Source: Planctomycetia bacterium
Lineage (GTDB): Bacteria > Planctomycetota > Phycisphaerae > UBA1845 > Fen-1342
Reading direction: 5' to 3'
NCBI GenBank assembly: GCA_015709575.1
Contig: CP054190.1
Span: 2,788,616-2,852,615, forward strand
DNA: 64,000 bases
This document shows, in pieces, positions 44,578 through 53,595 of the stretch (its first letter is position 1; the number at the start of each line of letters is the position of its first letter). The position numbers and the translations under genes are program-made. Below the pieces are notes generated by a model that made no database searches, was not told the DNA's origin, and was given only the letters and a program-made list of their open reading frames with translations.

Positions 44578-47183
44578 GCGAGCGACCCTATCAAGTGGAC
44601 GAGCCCGTACGTCACCGGTTGTTCGGGACCGGGGCCGTCATCGCGGACCGGGGTGCCACGATCGTTGTCCGCTTCGAGGGCGACATCCGCGAGCTGCAGC
44701 GGGGCAGCATCGAGCGTGTCGCTTCGCCCTCCGCGAGACTTGCCCGGCCGGTTTGGGACATTCCGCTCGAAGTGTTGTCGCGCGCGCAGGCAGAAACGAT
44801 TCTGTCGGTGAATGACGCCTGGGGCGTCTTTTCGCGGTCACGAATCGCCCTCCTGCCGCACCAGCTGTGGGTGTGCCGAGAAGTCAATCGAGAATGGCCG
44901 TTTCGCTGGCTGGTGGCGGACGATGTGGGGTTGGGCAAGACGATCGAAGCGGGGTTGATTCTCACGCCACTTATCGCCAGCGGTCGCGTTAGGCGGCTGC
45001 TCGTCCTGTGCCCCGCCTCGCTCGTGGAACAATGGCAGCAGCGCCTGCGTACCATGTTTGATATTCGGCTTGCCGTCTATACACCGGAGGCAGACACCCC
45101 TCGGACCGACTTCTGGCACACGCACCACCAAGTCGTCGTCTCGCTTCAAACGCTGCGTGCCGACCACAAGGGCCGCCACGATCGGCTGGTGGAGGCTGAC
45201 GCGTGGGATCTCATGGTCGTGGACGAAGCACACCACCTGAACGCCGACGAAAAGTCGGGCCCCACGCTTGGTTACCAACTGGCGAAGAAGCTGGTCGAGC
45301 ATAAGCGGGTTGTGTCGATGGTCTATTTCACCGGGACGCCGCACCGCGGCAAGACGTTCGGATTCCTTTCGCTCCTACACCTCTTGCGGCCAGACTTGTT
45401 TGACCCCAATCAGCGGCTGGTCGACCAGCTTCCGCAGCTCCGCAACGTGATGATCCGGAACAACAAATACAATGTGACGGATCTGCACGGGAAGCGGCTG
45501 TTTCAGGAGCCGGAAGTTCAGATGGTTACATACGCTTATAGCCCCGAGGAGCAGGCATTCTACGACACGCTGACCGACTTTATTTGTCGCGGGCGGGCCT
45601 ACGCGGCACGCCTGCCGCGGGCGGATCAGTCGGCCGTCGCCCTCGTGTTGATTGCGATGCAGAAACTTGCGTCGAGTTCAGTGGCGGCAATTCGCCGTGC
45701 AATTCGCGGACGGCTTAGACGGATGTCAGAGGGTCGAGCGCGTATTGAGGCGTTGAAGGCGCGGCGGACAGTGCTGGAAGCGTTAGATGATGCCGAAGCA
45801 GGCGACGCGTTGGCGTTAATCGATGAACAGATCGCAGAGTTGGACACGGATGTCGTGCTCATGGAGGATGAGGAGCCGGCGCTGCGCGACTTGTTGCGTC
45901 TGGCGGACGCCATTCAACAAGAAACAAAGATCGCTGAGCTGTTGAAAGCCGTTGAGTCCCGGTTCCCGGGCCGCTCGGTGTTGTTCTTCACGGAATACAA
46001 GGCCACCCAATCGTTGCTGATGCGGGCGCTCGGTGAGACCTACGGTCCTGGGGCGGTCACCTTCATCAATGGCGACGGCCGCGCTGACGATGTCCTGCGT
46101 GCAGACGGCAGCGTCGGCACGGTCGTTGCGTCGCGCGATGAGGCGGCGGCTAGGTTCAATTGCGGTGCAGTGAGGTTCTTGGTGTCGACCGAGGCGGGCG
46201 GCGAGGGTATCGACCTTCAGTCAGCGTGCCACACGCTCATTCACGTTGATCTGCCTTGGAACCCGATGCGAATGCACCAACGCGTTGGTCGGTTGAACCG
46301 GTATGGCCAGCAACGGCGAGTGACCATTCTTTCGCTGCGAAATCCAAGCACTGTCGAGGCGCGCATCTGGCAGAAACTCGATGAGAAACTGGATCGCATC
46401 AACCAGGCGTTTGCTCACGTGATGGACGCTCCTGAAGATCTCAAACAGCTGGTCTTGGGAATGGCGACGCCGAAGCTGTTCGAGGGACTGCTCGCCGATG
46501 CGGTTGAGGCGCCCAAGGACCGCTTGAACCAATGGTTTGACGAGCGCACTGCGACGCTGGGCGGCACGGACGTAGTGGAAGCAGTTCGAGCACTCGTCGG
46601 CAACGTGAACAAGTTCGATTTTCAGCAGGTGTCGGCTGCACTGCCCAAGGTTGATCTGCCTGACCTGCGACACTTCTTTGAAGCTGCCTTGACGCTCAAC
46701 GGGCGCCAACCAATGTCCGCGAACGATGGGATAACGTTTAACACACCTGACGCATGGCGAGACAGCCCGGCCGTACGAACCCGGTATGAGCGGATGAGCT
46801 TTGACCGCGACACGGGAACGCAAGATGCAAACCGTCTGCTGGGAGTCGGGCATCGAGTTATCGATGCGGCGTTGGTGCAGGCGCGCAGCCGTGATGTGCT
46901 CACCACGTCTTTGCCCCGCGCGACCCTCGCGGGTCCCCTCGTCGTCGTTCGACTCAGCGACCGGATCACAGAAGGGGCGACACGTGCGGCGGTCATCATC
47001 GGCGCGCAGCAAAGCGAGGACGGCGCCTTCCGTATCCTCTCCGATTGGGAGCTCCTGAAGCGACTTAACGAAGTGAGTTGGCGCAAGAAGCTCATGCGTG
47101 AGCCACCGTCAGCGCCTGCCGCGTTGGCTGGCGCAGAGGCGTGCATCAATCAGGCCATCGCAATCGTGCTAGGTTCTGTTTGA
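44574..47183 (+). CDS. SNF2/RapA-like helicase, tail truncated by IS
   Basis: 869 aa. A small N-terminal beta domain (VRHRLFGTGAVIADRGATIVVRF) precedes a SNF2 core: DDVGLGKTIEAG (Walker A), VVDEAHH (Walker B), FTGTPHRG, and the second lobe with STEAGGEGIDLQSA and HQRVGRLNRYGQQRR. It resembles RapA/DrmD-type helicases and probably remodels or translocates on DNA. GAGGAG precedes ATG 44574. Its last codons GGT TCT GTT TGA come from the IS inverted repeat; the original end lies past the IS at 48117-48225. Confidence 0.88.
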   Translation: MSERPYQVDEPVRHRLFGTGAVIADRGATIVVRFEGDIRELQRGSIERVASPSARLARPVWDIPLEVLSRAQAETILSVNDAWGVFSRSRIALLPHQLWVCREVNREWPFRWLVADDVGLGKTIEAGLILTPLIASGRVRRLLVLCPASLVEQWQQRLRTMFDIRLAVYTPEADTPRTDFWHTHHQVVVSLQTLRADHKGRHDRLVEADAWDLMVVDEAHHLNADEKSGPTLGYQLAKKLVEHKRVVSMVYFTGTPHRGKTFGFLSLLHLLRPDLFDPNQRLVDQLPQLRNVMIRNNKYNVTDLHGKRLFQEPEVQMVTYAYSPEEQAFYDTLTDFICRGRAYAARLPRADQSAVALVLIAMQKLASSSVAAIRRAIRGRLRRMSEGRARIEALKARRTVLEALDDAEAGDALALIDEQIAELDTDVVLMEDEEPALRDLLRLADAIQQETKIAELLKAVESRFPGRSVLFFTEYKATQSLLMRALGETYGPGAVTFINGDGRADDVLRADGSVGTVVASRDEAAARFNCGAVRFLVSTEAGGEGIDLQSACHTLIHVDLPWNPMRMHQRVGRLNRYGQQRRVTILSLRNPSTVEARIWQKLDEKLDRINQAFAHVMDAPEDLKQLVLGMATPKLFEGLLADAVEAPKDRLNQWFDERTATLGGTDVVEAVRALVGNVNKFDFQQVSAALPKVDLPDLRHFFEAALTLNGRQPMSANDGITFNTPDAWRDSPAVRTRYERMSFDRDTGTQDANRLLGVGHRVIDAALVQARSRDVLTTSLPRATLAGPLVVVRLSDRITEGATRAAVIIGAQQSEDGAFRILSDWELLKRLNEVSWRKKLMREPPSAPAALAGAEACINQAIAIVLGSV

Positions 47184-48115
47184 CGGATCGCTTTTCGGTA
47201 TTTGTACGGGTTGCGCGTTGTGATTTTCTGTTGCATGCTGTTGTCGACGACAAGGAGGTCGACGATGGCAAGAGGCTCGACAAGCGGCGGCGCGCCACGT
47301 GGCCGGCGTTATGAGTTGTCGGACGAGGGCTTCGAGCGGCTGGCGCCGCTGCTGCCGAAGCAACATCGCGGCGGGCGTTGGAACGATCACCGCACCACGC
47401 TCAACGGCATCTTCTGGGTGCTCAACAGCGGAGCGCCCTGGCGTGACATGCCCGAACGCTACGGGCGCTGGCAGAGCGTCTACCATCGCTTCCGCCGCTG
47501 GACGCGCGACGGGCTGTTCGAGCGCATGCTGCATCACCTGCATGTGCAGCTTGACGAAGACGGACGCATCGACTGGAGCGTCTTCGACGTCGACGGCTCG
47601 AACATTCGCGCCCACGCCGCTGCGGCCGGAGCCGGTAAAAAAGGGGCGAAATCGAGCCGGCCGACCACGCCCTGGGACGATCGCGCGGCGGCTTTGGCAC
47701 GAAACTTCATCTGGTGACCGACGGCCGCGGCGTTCCGCTCGGGGCGTTGGCGACCGCGGGGCAAGCGCACGAGTCGAAGTCATTCGAGACGCTCCTCGAC
47801 ACCATCCGAATCCGACGCCGGCGGCGGCCCAACGCCGTCGCTGGCGACAAAGGCTACAGCTACGGCCGCATCCGCGCTTGGCTGCGGCGGCGACGCATCC
47901 AAGCCGTCATCCCAACCCGCAGCGACCAGCCCACGCTGCCGCTCGACAAAGACCAGTACCGCCGGCGAAACGTCGTCGAACGCTGCATCGGCTGGCTCAA
48001 ACACTGCCGCCGCATCGCCACCCGATTCGAGAAGCTCGCCCGACACTTCCTCGCCATGATCACGCTCGCCATGATCCAGCGATGTCTACGAATCCTCGAT
48101 CCGTCAAACAGAACC
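47172..48115 (+). mobile_element. IS5-family-like element, copy 1
   Basis: 944 bp with terminal inverted repeats GGTTCTGTTTGACGGATCG and its complement, flanked by TA duplication (47170-47171 and 48116-48117), typical of the IS427 group. Inserted in the helicase gene near its 3' end. A nearly identical copy lies inverted at 51287-52213. Confidence 0.9.
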
Positions 48116-48118
48116 TAG
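47265..48118 (+). CDS. IS5-family transposase, two frames with slippery site
   Basis: OrfA (47265-47717) begins MARGSTSGGAPRGRRYELSDEGF with AAGGAGG upstream. OrfB continues in the -1 frame (LVTDGRGVPLGALATAGQ ... AGDKGYSYGRIRAWLRRRRIQAVIPTR ... RRNVVERCIGWLKHCRRIATRF) to the stop at 48118. The switch point is AAAAAAGGGG (47637-47646), matching the A-AAA-AAG slippery heptamer of programmed -1 frameshifting, so the full DDE transposase (about 284 aa) is made by frameshift. Catalytic D, D and E region appear intact. Confidence 0.85.
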
Positions 48119-48225
48119 AGCAGGCAGCAGCTATCGCACCGTCGCTACGCGTCCCGGACGCTGCAGTCGTTGCGGTTTTCTGGCCGTCCGTGGCTCTGGC
48201 GGAAGGCCTGCAAGAAGACGCGTAA
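48117..48225 (+). pseudogene. Detached C-terminus of the SNF2 helicase
   Basis: Removing the IS and one TA rejoins the helicase frame: ...IAIVL then EQAAAIAPSLRVPDAAVVAVFWPSVALAEGLQEDA and TAA at 48223-48225. This 35-residue, non-repetitive tail has no start of its own. Confidence 0.7.
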
Positions 48226-48269
48226 GCGACTCGGACTGGGCGGGGCTGTGCCTGTCATGGAGAACGCCC

Positions 48270-48448
48270 GCTCGGTTCGTGCTGGCAGGCCTGGTTGGCG
48301 GCTGGAATCGCGACGGGGGTAAATACCCTCGATTTCGAGCTTCCTGAGCCGCAAAGTCCAACGCGAGCCGGTTCGTAAGTAGCTTTGGAATAATGGCTTA
48401 TATCACAGCGAGCGGTGGGCTTCGAACGCACAGCGACCAGCCGCCCAG
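48270..48448 (-). pseudogene. Integrase 5' end plus decayed tRNA-Gly att copy
   Basis: The sequence runs parallel to 53550-53728, the promoter region of the intact-side integrase and the tRNA 3' end, with the same 5280-bp offset over more than 150 bp. The integrase ATG is lost. The palindrome is GGGTAAATACCC (48317-48328). The tRNA-derived part (48408-48448) keeps TTCGAAC but has many changes. It marks a junction between two elements inserted one after another. Confidence 0.75.
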
Positions 48449-48666
48449 GCTGGGCAGCTGATTGATTGCGAAACTCGGTGCATGCCACCATTAGTGGTGT
48501 GAAAACTGTCCGACTGGCACTGCCAATATGGCATTTGCCCGTGCGCCACCCCCCGCGCGCGGCGTGTTTCTGCGCCTCCAAGCGAGAAATTGGAAGGCGT
48601 AATCACTGGCACGCCGTTTGCCTAACATCGTCCAAACCGGCACGGCAGTGTCAGAAAGGCATTTCG

Positions 48667-49854
48667 ATGGTAACAATGGCGCGGCGCATCGGTTCAGCAG
48701 GTGACTTTCTCAACCGAATCTGCGAGAAAGTCCAACCGACGGAATCGCAGTATGAGCTGGCGAAACAACGCTACGAGCTTGTCGGTCGGCATTTGCATGA
48801 AAAAGACACGGCTGTGGAGCGACTAGACCCGGATGTTTTCGCGCAGGGTTCGCAATTGATCCGTACAACGGTTCGTCCAGTCAAGAAAGATCGCGAGACC
48901 GTTCCGTTCGATCTGGACGCGGTCTGCCGCTGCAAGGTGGATCCGCGCACGGTCACCTCTGAGGCGCTGTACAGCGCGGTGTTCAAGCGCCTCAAGGAGC
49001 GCGCGGACTACGCTGACCGCATCACTGCGGAGGGAAAATGCCTGCGCCTGAACTACGAGGCCGACGATTTCTACCTCGACATCATCCCGGCCTGCGCGGA
49101 CCCGACCGATGCTGACGGCATCCGCCTGCTCATTCCGGACCGCTCGCGGTGGGGCAACAACCAAGCGCCGATCAGTACGTGGCGATCGACGGACCCGCTC
49201 CGCTACGCGGCGTGGTTCGACGAGAAATGCACAGTGCGCGATCTCCGCGAGGGGAAGGTCGTCTACGCGAAAGTGCATCCACTTCCCGGCCGCGAGCCCG
49301 CCAACAAGAAAGCGCCTCTGCGCCGCGTCGTTCAGTTGATCAAGTGGAAACGGAATATCGAATTCGTCGGTGAGGATTGTCAACCGAGCTCGATCTTCGT
49401 GACGACACTCGCGGCTAACCACTACAACGGAGAGGGCGGACTCGCCGTCGCTTTTGCGACCGTGCTCGACGGCATGATTGCGCAGATTGCCGCGGCGAAT
49501 GGCCGCAGAATCGTGGTCATGAATCCCGTCGAGCCGAGCGAGGATTTGGCGGCAGCCATGACGGACCGCGCCTACACGAGGTTCTGCAGGATGATCGTGT
49601 CGATTCGACAATGGCTTTCGAAGTTGGAAGACGGCGAAGAGCCCGGATCGTACGCGGAGGCGCTGCGCCAACTTGCCGGGGCGAAGGTCGCTGCATCCGT
49701 CTCCGCCGCCGCGCAGGGCGACGTGCAGGCTGCGAGTGCCGATGGCCGAATGGCCGTTACGAAAGATCGTTCGGAGATTCGCGTCCTGTCCGAACCGAAG
49801 CCGGTATCGAACGTCCGTCCCGTGCGCTCGAACACATTCCATTTGGACGGATGA
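48667..49854 (+). CDS. CBASS CD-NTase (cGAS/DncV-like nucleotidyltransferase)
   Basis: 395 aa. The nucleotidyltransferase core has GS at 61-62 (FAQGSQLIRTTVRP), the metal-binding pair in VPFDLDAVC (82 and 84) and a third acid in FYLDIIPA. It should make a cyclic oligonucleotide on phage infection; which one cannot be told. The protein ends in a flexible tail (SNTFHLDG) whose C-terminal Gly suits E2-mediated conjugation, as in type II CBASS. AAAGG lies about 9 nt before the ATG. First gene of a three-gene operon. Confidence 0.9.
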   Translation: MVTMARRIGSAGDFLNRICEKVQPTESQYELAKQRYELVGRHLHEKDTAVERLDPDVFAQGSQLIRTTVRPVKKDRETVPFDLDAVCRCKVDPRTVTSEALYSAVFKRLKERADYADRITAEGKCLRLNYEADDFYLDIIPACADPTDADGIRLLIPDRSRWGNNQAPISTWRSTDPLRYAAWFDEKCTVRDLREGKVVYAKVHPLPGREPANKKAPLRRVVQLIKWKRNIEFVGEDCQPSSIFVTTLAANHYNGEGGLAVAFATVLDGMIAQIAAANGRRIVVMNPVEPSEDLAAAMTDRAYTRFCRMIVSIRQWLSKLEDGEEPGSYAEALRQLAGAKVAASVSAAAQGDVQAASADGRMAVTKDRSEIRVLSEPKPVSNVRPVRSNTFHLDG

Positions 49855-49857
49855 TTC

Positions 49858-50316
49858 TTGGCGCGACGTCTATCGCTGGCAGATCAGAAGCGCGCGGTGC
49901 GTGGGCGTTACCCAGGCGTGGCAACCTGGACACGTAGTGTTGGCGATTGCGAGTACCTGTGCTTTGAGCTGAAGCTGCGACCATCTCCGACCGCTGCCGA
50001 GTATTCTGTGCTCTTTGCTTACGCCGAGGGAGACAGGCCGCTGGTATGGGTTTGCGCGCCTGTGCCTCTAAAGTCAATCGAAGGGAGGCGGACGCCTCAT
50101 CTGAACGGCGACGGAACGCTGTGCCTCTTCGATTCTGCGGGAAAGGAATGGACGCCCGCCGACCCAATCGCTGATACGATCGTACCGTGGACGATTCGTT
50201 GGCTATTTCATTACGAGCACTGGGTTGGCTTCGGCGAATGGCTTGGCGACAAAGAACCTGTCGTTGTAGCGTCAAAGTCGAATGAGGCGCGCGTGTGCCG
50301 TGAGGATGTGGCGTGA
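49858..50316 (+). CDS. Stand-alone E2-like CBASS protein
   Basis: 152 aa, TTG start three bases after the CD-NTase stop. It shows the E2 catalytic region of CBASS: PHLNGDGTLCLFD with His81 and a candidate catalytic Cys89, then WTPADPIADTIVPWTIRWLFHYEHWVGFGEW typical of bacterial E2-like proteins. No E1 or JAB protein follows, so this is the short (E2-only) type II arrangement in which the E2 conjugates and primes the CD-NTase. GTGA overlap with the effector gene. Confidence 0.82.
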   Translation: MARRLSLADQKRAVRGRYPGVATWTRSVGDCEYLCFELKLRPSPTAAEYSVLFAYAEGDRPLVWVCAPVPLKSIEGRRTPHLNGDGTLCLFDSAGKEWTPADPIADTIVPWTIRWLFHYEHWVGFGEWLGDKEPVVVASKSNEARVCREDVA

Positions 50317-51281
50317 ATCAGAAATTTCGCGTGCTTAGCTTAAGCGGGGGAGGCGTTCGCGGATTGTATACCGCCAGCTTCCTAGCCGAGATTGAACACC
50401 TCAGCGGCAAGAAGTTCGCGGACCACTTCGATCTGATCGTGGGAACGTCCACCGGCGGACTGATCGCCATTGCGATCGGACTGGGGAACAGCGTCGCATC
50501 TATCCGCGACTTCTATAAGAACAACGGCGCGACGATTTTCCCGGCTGGAATTGTCCCGCGTTTCTTCAAGCGCTTTCGTCGGATCGCCTACCCCATACAT
50601 GACAATGCCGTGCTTGAACGGCTAATAAAGCAATGTGTCGGCGAGGAACGTACCATCGGCGACTCCAAACGACCGCTGGTCATCAACGCGTTTCATGCCG
50701 CGGGCGGCAAACCCGTTTGCTTCAAGACGCGGCATCACGACGATTTCAAGAAAGACCACAGCCGCAAGGCGTGGGAGGTAGCTATGGCTACCTCTGCCGC
50801 CCCAGTCTTTTACCGCGCGTTCCAGGCCGAAGATGGGACGGATTGGATCGACGGCGGCGTGTGGGCTAACTGCCCGGTGCTCGTCGGCGCGATCGAGGCG
50901 ATTGACCGATTTGGCAAGCCACGCGACCAGATTGATATTTTGTCGATCGGAACAACCAAGACGCCGTTTTCCATCGACCACGGCGCACGGTGCGGTGGAG
51001 CTTGGCGCAACGTCTCGATGAAGAACCGGGCGGTCGTGAATCTGCTTATGGAGGCGAATCGGCGGTCGGCGATGTTCATGGCCCAACGGCTCATTGGACC
51101 TGATTCAATCCTAGAAATCGATCGCGACGTGGACAAGGGCGGGTATGAAATGGATGATGCCAGCCCGAATGCGTTGCGCGACTTACAGGCGCTCGGCGAG
51201 GACGACGCCAAGACACATGTGCAGTCGCTCGTCGCACGCTATTTCCAGGCTCCGGCCGCACCATGGTCGCCGATGGTCTGA
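50313..51281 (+). CDS. capV: CapV-type patatin phospholipase, CBASS effector
   Basis: 322 aa. Patatin motifs: oxyanion loop SGGGVRG (11-17), nucleophile elbow GTSTGG (Ser46) and the Asp of DGGVWANCP. In CBASS the second messenger activates the phospholipase, which degrades the inner membrane and kills the infected cell. GTG start, coupled to the E2 gene. Its stop is followed within 6 bp by the IS5-type copy 2, which does not disturb it. Confidence 0.9.
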   Translation: MNQKFRVLSLSGGGVRGLYTASFLAEIEHLSGKKFADHFDLIVGTSTGGLIAIAIGLGNSVASIRDFYKNNGATIFPAGIVPRFFKRFRRIAYPIHDNAVLERLIKQCVGEERTIGDSKRPLVINAFHAAGGKPVCFKTRHHDDFKKDHSRKAWEVAMATSAAPVFYRAFQAEDGTDWIDGGVWANCPVLVGAIEAIDRFGKPRDQIDILSIGTTKTPFSIDHGARCGGAWRNVSMKNRAVVNLLMEANRRSAMFMAQRLIGPDSILEIDRDVDKGGYEMDDASPNALRDLQALGEDDAKTHVQSLVARYFQAPAAPWSPMV

Positions 51282-51283
51282 GG

Positions 51284-52120
51284 CTAGGTTCTGTTTGACG
51301 GATCGAGGATTCGTAGACATCGCTGGATCATGGCGAGGAAGTGTCGGGCGAGCTTCTCGAATCGGGTGGCGATGCGGCGGCAGTGTTTGAGCCAGCCGAT
51401 GCAGCGTTCGACGACGTTTCGCCGGCGGTACTGGTCTTTGTCGAGCGGCAGCGTGGGCTGGTCGCTGCGGGTTGGGATGACGGCTTGGATGCGTCGCCGC
51501 CGCAGCCAAGCGCGGATGCGGCCGTAGCTGTAGCCTTTGTCGCCAGCGACGGCGTTGGGCCGCCGCCGGCGTCGGATTCGGATGGTGTCGAGGGGCGTCT
51601 CGAATGACTTCGACTCGTGCGGTTTGCCCGCGGTCGCCAACGCCCCGAGCGGAACGCCGCGGCCGTCGGTCACCAGATGAAGTTTCGTGCCAAAGCCGCC
51701 GCGCGATCGTCCCAGGGCGTGGTCGGCCGGCTCGATTTCGCCCTTTTTACCGGCTCCGGCCGCAGCGGCGTGGGCGCGAATGTTCGAGCCGTCGACGTCG
51801 AAGACGCTCCAGTCGATGCGTCCGTCTTCGTCAAGCTGCACATGCAGGTGATGCAGCATGCGCTCGAACAGCCCGTCGCGCGTCCAGCGGCGGAAGCGAT
51901 GGTAGACGCTCTGCCAGCGCCCGTAGCGTTCGGGCATGTCACGCCAGGGCGCTCCGCTGTTGAGCACCCAGAAGATGCCGTTGAGCGTGGTGCGGTGATC
52001 GTTCCAACGCCCGCCGCGATGTTGCTTCGGCAGCAGCGGCGCCAGCCGCTCGAAGCCCTCGTCCGACAACTCATAACGCCGGCCACGTGGCGCGCCGCCG
52101 CTTGTCGAGCCTCTTGCCAT
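51284..52120 (-). CDS. IS5-family transposase, fused single frame
   Basis: 278 aa, identical to copy 1 over most of its length. The slippery run is shortened (A5G3 rather than A6G4), so both halves read as one frame without frameshifting. A 15-bp unit (residues ITLAM in copy 1) is absent near the C-terminus, and a few residues differ (GKPHES for GQAHES). MARGS start with GGAGG upstream. Confidence 0.88.
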   Translation of the reverse strand: MARGSTSGGAPRGRRYELSDEGFERLAPLLPKQHRGGRWNDHRTTLNGIFWVLNSGAPWRDMPERYGRWQSVYHRFRRWTRDGLFERMLHHLHVQLDEDGRIDWSVFDVDGSNIRAHAAAAGAGKKGEIEPADHALGRSRGGFGTKLHLVTDGRGVPLGALATAGKPHESKSFETPLDTIRIRRRRRPNAVAGDKGYSYGRIRAWLRRRRIQAVIPTRSDQPTLPLDKDQYRRRNVVERCIGWLKHCRRIATRFEKLARHFLAMIQRCLRILDPSNRT

Positions 52121-52213
52121 CGTCGACCTCCTTGTCGTCGACAACAGCATGCAACAGAAAATCACAACGCGCAACCCGTACAAATACCGAAAAGCGATCC
52201 GTCAAACAGAACC
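51287..52213 (-). mobile_element. IS5-family-like element, copy 2
   Basis: 927 bp, same inverted repeats as copy 1, flanked by TA at 51285-51286 and 52214-52215. Opposite orientation to copy 1, so the two flank the CBASS operon as in a composite transposon. Confidence 0.9.
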
Positions 52214-52330
52214 TAGCACGTGATTGGTGCCGCGGCATTGTTGCCGCCTCGCCGAGGGGTTACGTGTCTGCGTAGCTCCATCCGCTTGCGAAGCCTGCCC
52301 CAGTCTGGCCTCAATTGTCCCGGACATGAT

Positions 52331-53571
52331 CTAGCCAACTCGGTTCATGATCTCCGCAGCTTTCGCAAGGTCGAGTTCCGCGTAGATCTCAGTAACATCG
52401 GCCGAAGAATGACCGAGCACAACCCTAGCCGCCTCGATGCCAAACTGTTTTCTCAGGTTGGTCGCCGCGTTGTGACGGAGCTGGTTCGGCGCCCAGCGGT
52501 GCTCGCGACGCCACGCCACTCGATCCGATTCCTTTACGTGCTTGGGCGGAGGGTACGCGGCGTCACAGGCGCGCCGAATCGCCCACGCGTAGCTACGTCG
52601 GTCATAGCAGTCGCCCGGAGCCCATCGAGGAAATCGCTTTCGCTTCCGGGCCGCCTGGCTGGGCGTCATCGGAGTTTGTCGAGCGGCGCGACGCTCGCGG
52701 TGGATATAGGCCATTGCTTCCCGCGGGCTGAAGAGCCACGCCGCGCGGTCCTCCGACAAGAAGGGGCGCAACACGTCCTGAGCCTTCGGCCCCAAGTAGA
52801 TCACGCGCTGCCGGCCGTGATGCTCGGTCTTGTGTCGTGCCGGTCGATAGATCCAAATCGGCTGCTCATGTCGATATCGCACGCACGCATTTGCATGACC
52901 TCGCCGGGCCGCATGCCGGTCAGGAGCTGCAATCGAATCATGGCAGCGACCTGCGGCGCGACAAGTTTGAGCACTGGTTCGATCAAGTCCTCCGGCACCG
53001 GCTTTACCGGATCGGCTTCACGGACGTTGCAGCGACCGAACTTCAATGGCGCGACTGCTTGGAGCGAGTGAAGCGTGTCGGCTGGAACAAGTTCGTTCTC
53101 GACGCCCCATTTGAAGACGCGGCGAATGCGATTGATGCGGTTGTTGATCGTCCGCCGGCACAGCTCGCCATCGATCATCGCCTGCCGAACCGCCTTTAGC
53201 GCGGACGGGCCGAAGTCGGCGACGCGCGTACGACCGTACAGGTTCGTCAGCGGCCGAAGAGCATCGCCGATGTTGCGGTACTCGCCGGTGAGCGCCCCAT
53301 TCTTAACGTAATACGATTTCGCGAAGTCGAGGTAGGCCGCGATGAGTTCGTCCACAACCCGGGTCGCGGCTTGCCCGTTGCCGTTCAAGCTGCTCGGTTC
53401 TGCCTTGTGGTTCGCGAGCCACTCGGCGATGACGCGCTTGTATTCCGCGCGGCTCTCCGGCGTGCCGTGCGGGCCGAGATAGATGTCGCGGCCGTCGATG
53501 CGTACGGACGCGAGTCCGGACGGCTTGTGGTGGCGGTACGCGGGAACGTGGGGGTTCGTGCTGGCAGGCAT
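52331..53571 (-). pseudogene. int: Island tyrosine recombinase, frameshifted
   Basis: N-terminal part from ATG 53571 (MPASTNPHVPAYRHHKPSG ... GRDIYLGPHGTPESRAEYKRVIAEW) through LLTGMRPGEVMQMRACDIDMSS contains the first catalytic Arg. The frame then changes near 52855-52885 and continues PIWIYRPARHKTEHHGRQRVIYLGP (catalytic Lys) ... APNQLRHNAATNLR, VVLGHSSADVTEIYAE (His and nucleophile Tyr). All catalytic boxes exist but in two frames, so the gene is broken unless this is a sequencing error. It lies next to tRNA-Gly, as expected for its target. Confidence 0.8.
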
Positions 53572-53595
53572 GGCCGGCTCCTGGAAGCACGACGG

